64,000 nt of DNA from Catellatospora paridis (GTDB lineage Bacteria > Actinomycetota > Actinomycetes > Mycobacteriales > Micromonosporaceae), in assembly GCF_009720365.1 (NCBI RefSeq), contig NZ_WBZD01000043.1, positions 62,001 to 126,000 on the forward strand. The letters run 5' to 3'. The notes under the pieces are model-generated. The model had not been told where the DNA came from, searched no databases, and saw only the letters and a list, made by a program, of their open reading frames with translations. The position numbers were made by a program, and so were the translations under genes. This document shows positions 1-8,644 of this stretch, piece by piece (the first letter of the stretch is position 1; every line of letters begins with the position of its first letter).

Positions 1-202
1 GTCGTACACAGCGTCAGATAGTCGCCTGTGGCGTCACTCCTTCACGTGGTAACGCACTCCGGCCGCACCACCGATGACCGGCTCGAAACCACTCCGCCGA
101 CGGCCGGCCACAGCGGTGGCACCTCGCCACGCGCCACTCACATGCCGCCCGTGATCGAAGCACCCTGCCGGGTGTTGTCCGGGCTCACTAGGCTGACGCG
201 CC

Positions 203-442
203 ATGGAGGTCATCATCCCGGTCATCATCGTTCTCGCCGTCGTCTCGTTTCTCTGGGGGCGAGCTCATGACAGCTGGTTCGCGAAGAAGATCGGCGAGGA
301 GGTGCGCGGGCAGACCCCACCTCGACAGGTGTCTCAGAATGACCCGGTCGTCCTGTTGGAGAAGCTGCACCGGCTCAAGGAAGCCGGCGCGTTGACCGAT
401 GCCGAGTACGAAGTCCAGAAGGCACGCATCCTCGGCGGGTGA
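203..442 (+). CDS. Small membrane-anchored SHOCT-domain protein
   Basis: A 79-residue protein. Residues 2-18 form one hydrophobic segment (EVIIPVIIVLAVVSFLWG) that should anchor it in the cytoplasmic membrane. Residues 48-79 match the short SHOCT helical hairpin: 'LLEKLHRLKEAGALTDAEY' followed by a basic end. SHOCT modules are usually C-terminal and are thought to mediate oligomerisation, but no function is established for this architecture. The ATG at 203 puts the hydrophobic segment at the very N-terminus and is the natural start. The gene stands alone on its strand. I see nothing convincing in bases 1-202 upstream of it. Confidence 0.8.
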   Translation: MEVIIPVIIVLAVVSFLWGRAHDSWFAKKIGEEVRGQTPPRQVSQNDPVVLLEKLHRLKEAGALTDAEYEVQKARILGG

Positions 443-556
443 CGGCTCCGGCGCTGAGCATTGCACACCGGCTGCTTCAGCGGGCTCTGCCGCCGGGCGT
501 ACACGGCGACCTCGTCCGTCCGATCCAAGACTCGGCGTCGCCGCCTGACATCGAGG

Positions 557-1090
557 TCAGAGCGAGTACGGGTAGATCGCGACCCGCTCCTGCTCGATGA
601 CCAGTTCCACCCAGGTGCCATCGGTGTCCTCCGGCATGGAGCCTTCGACGTCGAGGAGGATCTGCCCACCGGCCAGGTCCAGCGCGGCGGCACCGTGCTC
701 CAGGTGACGGAGCTTCCCGCGGAGCACCACACAGTGTCCTTCGGCGCCCACACCCGGCTCGCACACAGTTGACGACCTCGCGTTGCGCCCCCAGCCGATC
801 ACGGCATCCACGGTCCACTCGACGTAGTAACCGCCGGAGGCGGCATCCCGATCACCGACCCACACGGCTACAGCACGACCGACCGGCGTCTTGATCCGAG
901 CCAGGAGCAGGCTTCGTGAACGGTTCTCGAAACTCTCGACCTCGACGAGCACCTGCCGATGATGCACGATGACATGGGCCGTCGGCGGACCAATTGACGG
1001 TGCCGCAGGAGCACGGCGGCCGACGTCGTCTCGCAGGCTGAAGTCGTAGTCGGCATGGGCGGATACCGAGACTAGGCGACCTCCGGTCAC
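557..1090 (-). CDS. Hypothetical protein in the GntR/GNAT gene group
   Basis: A reading frame of about 177 residues, not recognised. The C-terminal 140 residues look genuinely coding: alternating hydrophobic and charged beta-type stretches such as 'AHVIVHHRQVLVEVESF' and 'GTWVELVIEQERVAIYPYS'. There is no signal peptide or membrane segment. The frame stays open further upstream, but that part lies over the GNAT gene in another frame, so I start at the GTG at 1090, just after a purine-rich GGCGGGA. That start is uncertain. The gene begins 22 nt downstream of the GNAT stop on the same strand, so co-transcription is likely. Confidence 0.5.
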   Translation of the reverse strand: MTGGRLVSVSAHADYDFSLRDDVGRRAPAAPSIGPPTAHVIVHHRQVLVEVESFENRSRSLLLARIKTPVGRAVAVWVGDRDAASGGYYVEWTVDAVIGWGRNARSSTVCEPGVGAEGHCVVLRGKLRHLEHGAAALDLAGGQILLDVEGSMPEDTDGTWVELVIEQERVAIYPYSL

Positions 1091-1112
1091 TCCCGCCGGG
1101 GGCGATTCAGCG

Positions 1113-1670
1113 TCACGAATCTTCTTTGAGACGCGTTCCGTGGTACGGCTGGGCCGGGCGCTGGAAACACGCGCCGGATGCACGGCTGGCGACGGTGCGG
1201 ACGTGCTCGAATCCGAGCGCGGCGTAGTAAGCGTGCAGGTCGGCGTTGGTGGTCCACGCATCGAGGCGCAGCCAGAGGACTCCGGCGTCGTAGGCGCGTC
1301 CGGCAGCCCAGTCGAGCAGCTCGGAACCCAGTCCGGAACCGGCGTGCGCGAGGGGGACCATCATCTTCGAGGCGTAGAGGGCGTTGCCCGGATCGTCGGC
1401 GGGGTGCCAGAGGGTGTCGGCGTCCGGTGCACGATCGGACTTCCACAGCCCGTCGAGGTCGGCATATGCGGTCAGGGTTATCGACGCCGCCGCTGTGTCG
1501 CCCTCGTACGCCAGCCAGGTCTGCCCTGCTTGGATAGCTGCGGCGATGGCCCAGCGCGGCCACGGGGTCTGCCATTGGGCCTGCCCGCGCTCGGCCAGCC
1601 AGGCCGCGCGCTGCGTGCGCCAGTCAAGGATGGTGTCAATATCGCCCATCCGTGCGCGGCGGATGATCAT
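1113..1670 (-). CDS. GNAT family N-acetyltransferase
   Basis: A 185-residue cytoplasmic acetyltransferase. The N-terminus 'MIIRRARMGDIDTILDWR' is the usual beta1-alpha1 opening of the GNAT fold. The acetyl-CoA-binding region follows near residues 105-125 ('MMVPLAHAGSGLGSELLDWA', a variant of R/Q-x-x-G-x-G/A), and the 'YYAALGFEHVRT' motif near residue 155 is typical of the GNAT C-terminus. The family moves an acetyl group from acetyl-CoA to an amine; the substrate cannot be read from sequence. Its ATG overlaps the stop of the upstream GntR remnant by 4 nt (ATGA), so the two were translationally coupled and the regulator probably controlled this gene. Confidence 0.85.
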   Translation of the reverse strand: MIIRRARMGDIDTILDWRTQRAAWLAERGQAQWQTPWPRWAIAAAIQAGQTWLAYEGDTAAASITLTAYADLDGLWKSDRAPDADTLWHPADDPGNALYASKMMVPLAHAGSGLGSELLDWAAGRAYDAGVLWLRLDAWTTNADLHAYYAALGFEHVRTVASRASGACFQRPAQPYHGTRLKEDS

Positions 1671-2325
1671 CGGCGGAGCCGAGTGATGGTCTCGATGTCG
1701 CCGTGGGCCGAGACGAGCCGGACCTTGTCAGCGGCGAACGCTGCGGCGGAGATGCGCAGCGGACGGTCGGCGGTGTAGCCGGTCAGCACGTTGTGCAGCA
1801 CTGGCGTGCCTGCCGCGACGGGGATCTGCAGTAGGGCGGCTTCTATGGGCGTGGGCATGCGGGCGCTGGTGGTGGTCAGGGCGGCGACCTGGTGGTAGCC
1901 GCGCTCCCTGAGGAGTTCGGTCGTGCCCTGGGCGATGTTGTGCGGGCTGAACAGTTCCGGGGAGTCCTGGATCGAGTGCGGCACGCCGTCGACGAAGCGC
2001 AGGCAGCGTCGCACCGCAGCCGTGCTGCCCGTCTCGACGTGCAGCAGAGCGGCGAAGTCGGCCGGCATCGGCTCCACACGGGTGGAGAACTCCTGGCTGG
2101 GCTCGTGGCCTGCTCTCGCACGGTGCGGAAGAACAGGTCGGCCTCTGACGTGGTGCTCATCGGCTGGTCGTCGCGCCACGCGTACGCCTCGATCATCACC
2201 TGTTCGCGGACGAACACCCCGCCGCCACGGCCAGGGCGGCGCTCGACCAGCCCCGCCGCCTGGAGCATTCGATTCAGCTCCGCGTAGCTGCCCAAGGTTG
2301 CACTTGCCGCTGACATCGAATACAC
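1667..2325 (-). pseudogene. Broken GntR-family regulator with UTRA domain
   Basis: Remnant of a GntR/HutC-type transcription factor. One frame carries the end of the winged helix ('LVERRPGRGGGVFVREQ') and continues to 'DLFFRTVREQ'. The rest of the ligand-binding UTRA domain ('HEPSQEFSTRVEPMPADFA' to the C-terminus) lies in the next frame. The switch falls near 2108-2112, where adding one G to GCAGGCCACG would restore one continuous protein. The 5' end is also missing: the first roughly 35 residues of the DNA-binding domain are absent and another gene ends one base upstream. The single-base shift could be a sequencing error, but the missing N-terminus could not be explained that way. The coupled GNAT gene is probably its former target. 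Confidence 0.7.
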
Positions 2326-3093
2326 CTAAACGGAAGGCTGCTCGCATCTCGCTCCTGGCGCCGCCACCTCCTTGCAGAACTGATGACGAATTTCGCGGAT
2401 GCCGACATCGACCAGATGCATGAGGAAGTCTCCCCGGTCGAACTCCCCAAAAGCGGACCCGAACGCCTCGGTAGCTTTCTCAAAATCAGAGGATGTCGAA
2501 TCTGTTGGCTCGATTGCGGGCGGCGGATTACTGCTATCTTTGCCAACCAACCCACCCACGTACCAAAGGTGCAGCAATGGCGACATGTCTACATAGATAA
2601 AGCTGCACGTTGTCATCACTTTGTCGCGTGCCGCGTTGGCTCGCGCAACGCAATCATCGAATTCCGGAAAGGCTGGAAGAATCAATGAGGCACGATTATA
2701 GAGTTCTGCAGAACCCCAAACGGTGAGGTGGTCGCGTATCCCCTGCACTCTCATCCGATCGGTCATATATTGACGCGGTGCCCGTTCGCATTCCGCAGGT
2801 TGCCCATCGCGCCCAGCGTTCGTAACGGAAGACAAGAACACTCGAGAAGGAGGTTCGCCAAACGTTTCCGTCACGCAGTGCTGCAGAGTTCTGAGTGAGC
2901 TCTTGAGACCGGACAGGCCATCGAGGAAGTCGGAATAGATGCGCCCACGTGCCTCGCGGATCTGAGCCATACGGTCGGCTTCGGCTTGCGCGCTCACAGC
3001 CGCTAGCTGCGCTTCGATGGTTGCCTGAGTGGCTGCAATCGTCAAGAGCCCGCCGACAAGCGCCCCGACTAATGAAGAAATAATCGACGTCAC
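2326..3093 (-). CDS. Hypothetical protein with N-terminal membrane anchor
   Basis: A 255-residue protein that I do not recognise. Residues 4-24 ('IISSLVGALVGGLLTIAATQ') make one transmembrane helix. It is followed by a charged helical stretch with coiled-coil character (residues 25-55), then a mostly helical domain with several cysteines. Base composition is lower in GC and codon use less biased than in neighbouring genes (AT-ending codons such as ATT, TTA and AAA are frequent), which suggests recent acquisition. The gene ends one base before the truncated GntR remnant, so its arrival may have deleted the regulator's 5' end. The ATG at 3093 is used; a ribosome-binding site is not obvious. Confidence 0.6.
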   Translation of the reverse strand: MTSIISSLVGALVGGLLTIAATQATIEAQLAAVSAQAEADRMAQIREARGRIYSDFLDGLSGLKSSLRTLQHCVTETFGEPPSRVFLSSVTNAGRDGQPAECERAPRQYMTDRMRVQGIRDHLTVWGSAELYNRASLILPAFPEFDDCVARANAARDKVMTTCSFIYVDMSPLLHLWYVGGLVGKDSSNPPPAIEPTDSTSSDFEKATEAFGSAFGEFDRGDFLMHLVDVGIREIRHQFCKEVAAPGARCEQPSV

Positions 3094-3379
3094 GGCTGAG
3101 GAACCGATTGGACCACGGATCCATCTGGTGACACGGGTCGCCAGTCGAGATTGCGCGGCAGAGTTCAGTTCCCACGTCGCGAACCTGCCACATTTGCCAC
3201 TGCAGGCTCGTCGGGCGCGGCGCCGCCCGTGTCAGCCGAAGAGGACCCTTCCATGGCTGGCTAGAGTATCGACCCGCCGCAAAGGAAGAGTATGCGCAAC
3301 CACACTCACACCGGCCCAGTCCGGTAGACCATACGGCAGCGACGATCCATGTCGGATACTCGCTCGATACCTCTCGTTG

Positions 3380-3784
3380 TCAGCGGGATGACAGCTCAGG
3401 GGTCGTGCCACGTTCGGCCGGGCGGCCGACGAGCGCCGCGAAGTCGGCCTCGTTGCGTTCGGCGAGCCGGGTGTAGACCAGGCCGGCCCCGGCCAGGAAC
3501 GGGAACGACAGGACGCCGAGCAGCAGCCACGGCAGCGGCATCCCGGCCACCGACACATGCGTGCCCGCAGGCCACAGGCTGAACAGCAGCGGCAGCCCGC
3601 CGAGCGCCACCGCGACGACCGCGGCCAGCCGCAGCGCGAGCCCGAGCTGCACGCGCATCAGTTCACGCACCAGCGCGTCGCCCATCGCCGTCTGGTCGAC
3701 CAGCTCGTCGTGCGCCCCGGGTCGCGGCCGGACCCGGCGGTGTGCGGCGAGGTCGACGCGTACTCGATCACTCACATCGGCCAC
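3380..3784 (-). CDS. Small integral membrane protein, probable symporter partner
   Basis: A 134-residue protein with a charged N-terminus and two predicted transmembrane helices ('LALRLAAVVAVALGGLPLLF' and 'LPWLLLGVLSFPFLAGAGLV'). The GTG start at 3784 lies one base after the stop of the upstream symporter gene. Size, topology and position resemble the small DUF485-type proteins encoded beside solute:sodium symporters, and this window contains a true DUF485-ActP pair at 11.9 kb. The similarity is in layout rather than in recognisable motifs, so a role as accessory subunit is inferred. A second GTG nine bases downstream is also possible. Confidence 0.65.
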   Translation of the reverse strand: MADVSDRVRVDLAAHRRVRPRPGAHDELVDQTAMGDALVRELMRVQLGLALRLAAVVAVALGGLPLLFSLWPAGTHVSVAGMPLPWLLLGVLSFPFLAGAGLVYTRLAERNEADFAALVGRPAERGTTPELSSR

Positions 3785-3785
3785 G

Positions 3786-5297
3786 CTACAGCCGCGATGT
3801 TTCGGATTTGCGCTGCGTTTCCGGGGTGTGCAGCGTTTCGGGGGCGTGTAGGCGCAGCAGCATCGCGCCGACCGCCCCGGGCACGCGCCGCCGGGTGGCC
3901 AGGGACACCGACACCATGACCGCGAACGCCAGCGGCACCGTCCAGGCGGCGGGTTGGGCCAGGAGGTCCGCGGCCAGGCCGGGAGGCGGCGGCACGAAGA
4001 TCGTCCAGAGTACGGCGACGACGGCACTCCCGCCCCCGGCCAGGATGCCAGCGGCGGCTCCTGCCGCGGTCAGTCCCCGCCACCAGATGCCGAGCACCAG
4101 CATCGGGCAGAAACTCGACGCGGCCACGGCGAACGCGAGCCCCACCACCTGCGACACGTTGAGCCCGTGTACGGCCAGGGCCAGGCCCATCGGCACCGCG
4201 CCCGCGAACAGCGCCGCCACGCGGAACAGCGGCAGCGGACCCCATACGGCGAGCCGTCCCCGGCCGAGCACGTCGTTGGCGAGCACCCCGGCGACGCTGG
4301 TGAGCAGGCCGTTCGAGGTGGACAGGAAGGCGGCGAAGGCGCCCGCGGCGACGAGCGCGCCGAGCGCGTCGGCGGCCAGGCCCGGTCCGAGGGCGGCGGC
4401 GGGCAGCAGGAGCACGACGGTGTCGTTGCGGCCGGTGGCCAGTTCGGGGGTATAGACGCGGCCGAGCACCCCGTACACCGTAGGGAACAGGTAGAACAGG
4501 CCGACGAGGCCGAGCACGATGGTGGTGGTGCGCCGGGCGGAGCCGCCGTCGGGGTTGGTGTAGAAGCGGGCGAGCACGTGGGGCAGGCCCATGGTGCCCA
4601 GGAATGTCGCCAGGATCAGCGAGTACGTGGCGACCATGCCGCCGGCGGGGGCCAGCCAGGCGTCGTCGACGGGGATGGCGGGCCGGCCGTCGTCGTTCCA
4701 GCGGGCCAGCAGGAAGAACGCGGGCACCGCGATCGCGGTCAGCTTGAGCCAGTACTGGAACGCCTGCACGTAGGTGGCCGAGCGCATGCCGCCGAACGCG
4801 ACGTTGCCGGTGACCACCGCGCCGACCAGCACTACGCCGACCCAGCTCGGCGCGCCGGTGACGATGCGGAACGTCAGGCCCGCGCCCTGCAGCTGTGGCA
4901 GCAGGTAGAACCAGCCGATGAACAGCACGAACGCGGTGGCGAGCCGGCGCAGCCGGGGTGAGGCGAGGCGGGCTTCGCAGAAGTCGGGCAGGGTGAACGC
5001 GCCGGAGCGCCGCAGCGGCGCGGCCACGAACAGCAGTAGCGCCAGGTAGCCCGCTGCGAATCCGACGGGGTACCAGAGCATCTGCGCGCCGTACGCCAGG
5101 ATCAGCCCGGCGACGCCGAGGAAGCTGGCGGCCGACAGGTATTCCCCGCCGATGGCGGCGGCGTTCTGCGTCGGGCTGACCATCCGCGACGCGACGAGCA
5201 GGTCCGACGTGCCGCGCACCAGCCGGATCCCCCACGCGCCGATGGCGACCGTCGCCACGGTGACGGTCGCGATCGCGAGCAGGGCATAGGCATTCAC
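3786..5297 (-). CDS. Sodium:solute symporter (SSS family)
   Basis: A 503-residue polytopic membrane protein with about 13 hydrophobic segments. The conserved SSS core is clear near residues 45-75 ('AAAIGGEYLSAASFLGVAG'), followed by 'GMRSATYVQAFQYW' in mid-protein and 'GTMGLPHVLARFYT' later, the same signatures seen in ActP-type carboxylate transporters. The family couples sodium entry to uptake of small organic acids or related solutes; the substrate here is unknown. The gene is followed after one base by a small membrane protein. A LytS-type kinase and LytTR regulator lie on the other strand beyond the APH gene and are plausible controllers. The upstream region contains two copies of a short repeat. 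Confidence 0.88.
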   Translation of the reverse strand: MNAYALLAIATVTVATVAIGAWGIRLVRGTSDLLVASRMVSPTQNAAAIGGEYLSAASFLGVAGLILAYGAQMLWYPVGFAAGYLALLLFVAAPLRRSGAFTLPDFCEARLASPRLRRLATAFVLFIGWFYLLPQLQGAGLTFRIVTGAPSWVGVVLVGAVVTGNVAFGGMRSATYVQAFQYWLKLTAIAVPAFFLLARWNDDGRPAIPVDDAWLAPAGGMVATYSLILATFLGTMGLPHVLARFYTNPDGGSARRTTTIVLGLVGLFYLFPTVYGVLGRVYTPELATGRNDTVVLLLPAAALGPGLAADALGALVAAGAFAAFLSTSNGLLTSVAGVLANDVLGRGRLAVWGPLPLFRVAALFAGAVPMGLALAVHGLNVSQVVGLAFAVAASSFCPMLVLGIWWRGLTAAGAAAGILAGGGSAVVAVLWTIFVPPPPGLAADLLAQPAAWTVPLAFAVMVSVSLATRRRVPGAVGAMLLRLHAPETLHTPETQRKSETSRL

Positions 5298-5338
5298 GGC
5301 CGCTGGATCGTACCCGAGGCAAGCCCACCTTCTGGCCG

Positions 5339-5390
5339 AAGGAAGGGCACCTTCTTAACGCTCTGGGTAGAGGAAGGGCACCTTCTTAAC
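5339..5390. repeat. Two direct copies of a 20-bp near-palindromic repeat
   Basis: The sequence AGGAAGGGCACCTTCTTAAC occurs at 5340-5359 and again at 5371-5390, 31 bp apart start to start. Each copy contains GAAGGGCACCTTC, which is nearly self-complementary. The pair lies between the symporter and APH genes. Function is unknown; it could be a dispersed short repeat or a paired regulator site. Confidence 0.7.
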
Positions 5391-5424
5391 TCTGGCGACG
5401 CGGAGCAGCAGGATGCGGTGGGCG

Positions 5425-6369
5425 TCAGTGTCCGGCTTCGAGGCGGGTGCGCAGCCAGCGCAGGGAGGCTTCGCCCTGGGCGCGCTGGAAGGCGCGCACC
5501 GTCGGGATGCCGGGCGGCGCGGGCCGGCGGGCGGCGTCGAGGAAGTAGCCGGTCATCCCGGCGAGCACGCCGGTCACGTCGGCCGGGCGCGCGCCCAGCG
5601 GGGCGGTGTGCGCGGCGAGTAGGGCGTCCACGTCGTGGCCGCCGAACAGGTTCACGTTCACCATGATCATCATGCTGTCGAGCCAGGCCGGGCCGACGCA
5701 TGCCCACGGCCAGTCGACGACGGTGACCGTGCCGTCGGGGCCGACGAGCAGGTTGTCGGCGCGGATGTCGGTGTGCGCGACGGTCTCGCCGTCCAGCGCC
5801 GCCACACCCGCGGCCCCCAGCTCGATCAGCTCGGGCAGGCGCGCGACGGCCCACGGGTCGAGGTCGTCCGGCGGATCGGTGGCGAGGCGCTCCCAGCCGC
5901 GCAGGTCGTTGCCGAGCAGGGCAGCCACGGTCGGCAGGTCGGGTATCGGGCACGGGGTAAGGCCCGTGGCGAGCATGCCCAGCGTATCGAGCACGGCGTC
6001 GAGTTCGGGGGCCGTCCACGGTGTCACCGGGTGCCTGCCCTCCACGTCCTGCAGCACCAGCGCGATCCAGCCGCCGTCGTCGAAGCAGCCGAGCAGCCGC
6101 GGCGCGGGCACGTTCGGCGGCAGGGCGGCGGTGACCAGCGCCTCCTGGCGGTGCAGCTGCACCGAGCGCTCGTTCTGGGCGGTGCTGACGGCTTTGACGA
6201 AGGCGCGCCGGCCACCGGCGGTGCGGACCCGGTCGGCGGTGCCCGGCGAGAAGCCGCCCTGCTGCGTCACCGCCTCCACGATCCGGTCGCCCAGGATCGT
6301 CTCCACCTCTGCCTGGACGTGTTCCGGCACGTCCGCCCACCCGATGCGTACCCCGCTCGCCACTGCCAT
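5425..6369 (-). CDS. Aminoglycoside-phosphotransferase-fold kinase
   Basis: A 314-residue soluble protein of the APH/choline-kinase fold. A P-loop-like segment near residue 40 ('GGFSPGTADRV') is followed by the ATP-contacting lysine in 'RRAFVKAVS' (about residue 59). The catalytic loop is 'HTDIRADNLLV' (about residues 198-208), with the metal-binding aspartate in 'VTVVDWPWA'. The family phosphorylates aminoglycosides, small alcohols or other metabolites. Nothing here points to a specific substrate, so a resistance role should not be assumed. The gene lies between the symporter and the divergent histidine kinase, which could reflect a shared pathway or chance. Confidence 0.85.
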   Translation of the reverse strand: MAVASGVRIGWADVPEHVQAEVETILGDRIVEAVTQQGGFSPGTADRVRTAGGRRAFVKAVSTAQNERSVQLHRQEALVTAALPPNVPAPRLLGCFDDGGWIALVLQDVEGRHPVTPWTAPELDAVLDTLGMLATGLTPCPIPDLPTVAALLGNDLRGWERLATDPPDDLDPWAVARLPELIELGAAGVAALDGETVAHTDIRADNLLVGPDGTVTVVDWPWACVGPAWLDSMMIMVNVNLFGGHDVDALLAAHTAPLGARPADVTGVLAGMTGYFLDAARRPAPPGIPTVRAFQRAQGEASLRWLRTRLEAGH

Positions 6370-6497
6370 CGGCAGATCCTCGCACCGGCGTGACCTGCCG
6401 TGCAGCCTGTTTTCCCCCGTTCGTGGTCGACCGGGTGGTCGCCGGTGCGGCGTCGCGGGGGTGGAGCGTGGGGGCGGGGCGTGGCACGATCGCTGCC

Positions 6498-7733
6498 ATG
6501 TACCCAGCGCTGGGCGCCGCCGCCGTGGCGGCCGTCATCGCCGCGACCGCGGTGGTGATGATGCGCGGCCGTCGCCGGGTCGTCACGCCGGAGGAGCGGG
6601 CGACGTACCAGGTGCTGCATTTGGCGACGCTGGCCAGCGAGCCGCTGCGGCAGGGCTTGCGCGACGAGACCGCAGCGTCGGCGCTGAAGCACCTGCGCAC
6701 CCTGGTCGGCGCGGCCGGGCTGGTGCTCGCCGACGGCACCGGTTTCCTGGCGCACGACGGCGCGGGCGGCCACCACCGCGAGGCTCTGCTGGCCGCGGCG
6801 CAGCGGGCGCTGTCCAGCGGCCGGCCGGTGCTGCTGCGACCCCAGGAGCTGACCTGTGTACGGCTGGACTGCCCGGTGCGCGGGGCTGTCGCGGCACCGG
6901 TGTCCAAACCCGACGGCGGCACCGCCGGGGCGCTGGTCGCGGTGACCGAAGCCCGGCCGACGCCGGGTCTGGTCCGGGTGGTGCTGGAGACCGCGCACTG
7001 GGTCGGGCTGCAGCTGGAGCTGGCCGAGTTGCAGGAGGAGCGGGCCCGCTCGGCGCGGGCCGAGGTGCGGGCGCTGCGGGCGCAGATCAGCCCGCATTTC
7101 GTCTACAACGCGCTGACCGCGATCGCCTCTTTCGTGCGCACCGATCCCGAGCAGGCCCGGGAGCTGATCCTGGAGTTCGCCGAGTTCACCCGGTACTCGT
7201 TCCGGGCGCACGGGGAGTTCACCACGCTCGCCGAGGAGCTGCGCTCGATCGACCGCTACCTGACCATCGAACGGGCCCGGTTCGGCGAGCGGCTGCAGGT
7301 GCGGCTGCGGGTCGCGCCCGAGGTGCTGCCGGTGGAGGTGCCGTTCCTGTGCCTGCAGCCGCTGGTGGAGAACGCGGTGCGGCACGGGCTCGCGCCGAAG
7401 CCGGGTGTGGGCACGATCCGGATCATCGCCGCGGACGCGGGTGCGGACTGCGAGATCATCGTGGAGGACGACGGCGTGGGCATGGACCCGGCGGTACTGC
7501 TGAACGGCGACGGCACGGTGGACGGCGACGGCGGGCAGCATGTGGGGCTGGGCAATGTGGACGACCGGCTGCGGGCGGTGTTCGGCGACGCGTACGGCCT
7601 GGTCGTGGAGACGGCGCCGCAGGCCGGCACCCGGGTCAGCCTGCGTATCCCGAAGTTCCGGGGTGGCGCGGTCATGAGCGAGCCGACCACGGCCGGGCGG
7701 CCCGCCGCCGGGCGCGACGGGAGGCGGGCGTGA
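6498..7733 (+). CDS. LytS-type sensor histidine kinase
   Basis: A 411-residue kinase. An N-terminal hydrophobic helix (residues 4-22) is followed by a GAF-like sensor region (about 45-160), a short coiled coil, and the His_kinase core with phospho-acceptor His200 in 'QISPHFVYNAL'. The ATPase domain shows the N box 'LQPLVENAVRHG' and the G1 motif 'EDDGVGMDP'. This class pairs with LytTR response regulators and often controls carboxylate or peptide transporters. The ATG at 6498 is chosen because it starts the hydrophobic anchor. The stop overlaps the next gene (GTGA), so kinase and regulator are translationally coupled. Confidence 0.9.
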   Translation: MYPALGAAAVAAVIAATAVVMMRGRRRVVTPEERATYQVLHLATLASEPLRQGLRDETAASALKHLRTLVGAAGLVLADGTGFLAHDGAGGHHREALLAAAQRALSSGRPVLLRPQELTCVRLDCPVRGAVAAPVSKPDGGTAGALVAVTEARPTPGLVRVVLETAHWVGLQLELAELQEERARSARAEVRALRAQISPHFVYNALTAIASFVRTDPEQARELILEFAEFTRYSFRAHGEFTTLAEELRSIDRYLTIERARFGERLQVRLRVAPEVLPVEVPFLCLQPLVENAVRHGLAPKPGVGTIRIIAADAGADCEIIVEDDGVGMDPAVLLNGDGTVDGDGGQHVGLGNVDDRLRAVFGDAYGLVVETAPQAGTRVSLRIPKFRGGAVMSEPTTAGRPAAGRDGRRA

Positions 7734-8512
7734 CCGGCCGTCCCGCGTCCCCGCCGCGGCTGCGGGTGCTGGCCGTCGACGACGAGCCCCCGGCCCTCGA
7801 CGAGCTGCTCTACCTGCTGCGCAATGACCCCCGCGTGGAGTACGTGCACAGCGCCGCCGACGCCGCCGAGGCGCTGCGGGTGCTGCACGAGAACGACGTG
7901 GACGTGGCGTTCCTCGACATCCGCATGCCGGGCCTGGACGGCATGGACCTGGCCCGGGTGCTGCAGCGCTTCGCCCGCTCCCCTGCCGTCGTGTTCGTCA
8001 CCGCGTACGACGACCGGGCCGCGGACGCCTTCGACCTGGGCGTCGTCGACTACGTGCGCAAGCCGGTGCGCGCCGAGCGCATCGCGGAGTCGCTGCGCCG
8101 GGTGCTGTCCGAGCGCGCGGCCGTCGAGGACCGGCCCGCGGCCCCGCCCGAGGCGAGCCCGGCCGGCGGGGATCCGATGATCCCGGTGGAGCTGGGCGGC
8201 GTGGTGCGGCTGCTGCCGCGCTCGTCGGTGTGCTGGGTGGAGGCGCAGGGCGACTACGCCCGCCTGCACACCACCGACGGCTCGCACCTGGTGCGCGTGT
8301 CGCTGACGCAGCTGGAGGAGCGCTGGACCGACGCCGGTTTCCTGCGCATCCACCGCTCCTACCTGGTCCGCCTGGACCTGGTCACCGAGCTGCGGCTGAC
8401 CGGCTCCGGCTATGTGGTGTCCGTCGGCGGCCGCCAGCTGCCGGTCGCCCGCCGCCACACCCGCGTACTCAAGGACCGCCTCATCCGCCCCGCCAAGCAG
8501 CACTGGGGCTGA
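7730..8512 (+). CDS. LytTR-family response regulator
   Basis: A 260-residue transcription factor. The receiver domain (residues 10-125) has the acidic pair in 'AVDDEPPA', phospho-acceptor Asp63 in 'FLDIRMPGLDG', and the conserved Thr and Lys in 'VFVTAYDD' and 'YVRKPV'. An Ala/Pro linker leads to a LytTR DNA-binding domain (about 155-255), recognisable by 'WVEAQGDYARLHT' and 'FLRIHRSYLV'. The GTG start at 7730 overlaps the kinase stop. LytTR proteins bind paired direct repeats upstream of membrane-protein genes. The nearby SSS symporter is the natural candidate target. Confidence 0.92.
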   Translation: MTGRPASPPRLRVLAVDDEPPALDELLYLLRNDPRVEYVHSAADAAEALRVLHENDVDVAFLDIRMPGLDGMDLARVLQRFARSPAVVFVTAYDDRAADAFDLGVVDYVRKPVRAERIAESLRRVLSERAAVEDRPAAPPEASPAGGDPMIPVELGGVVRLLPRSSVCWVEAQGDYARLHTTDGSHLVRVSLTQLEERWTDAGFLRIHRSYLVRLDLVTELRLTGSGYVVSVGGRQLPVARRHTRVLKDRLIRPAKQHWG

Positions 8513-8644
8513 CGGGCGGCCGCGTCACGCAGCCACCTGCGTGAATCTGTCGTCGCGTTGACCGCCCTACCGACGCGCCATAGCCTGCACTCGACGATCT
8601 CCAAGACGTGGGGCCTGAGTCGTCAAGAGTCCGGGGAGGACCAC

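Noticed and set aside
28-270. An 80-codon frame at the window start
   Set aside because: It has no ribosome site, is Thr/Arg/His-rich and overlaps the better supported SHOCT gene in another frame.
461-772. Plus-strand frame opposite the first hypothetical gene
   Set aside because: The minus-strand product has a more natural protein composition, and this frame has no start signal.
5425-6369. Calling the APH-fold gene an antibiotic resistance gene
   Set aside because: The catalytic motifs are general to the fold and nothing in sequence or context specifies an aminoglycoside.
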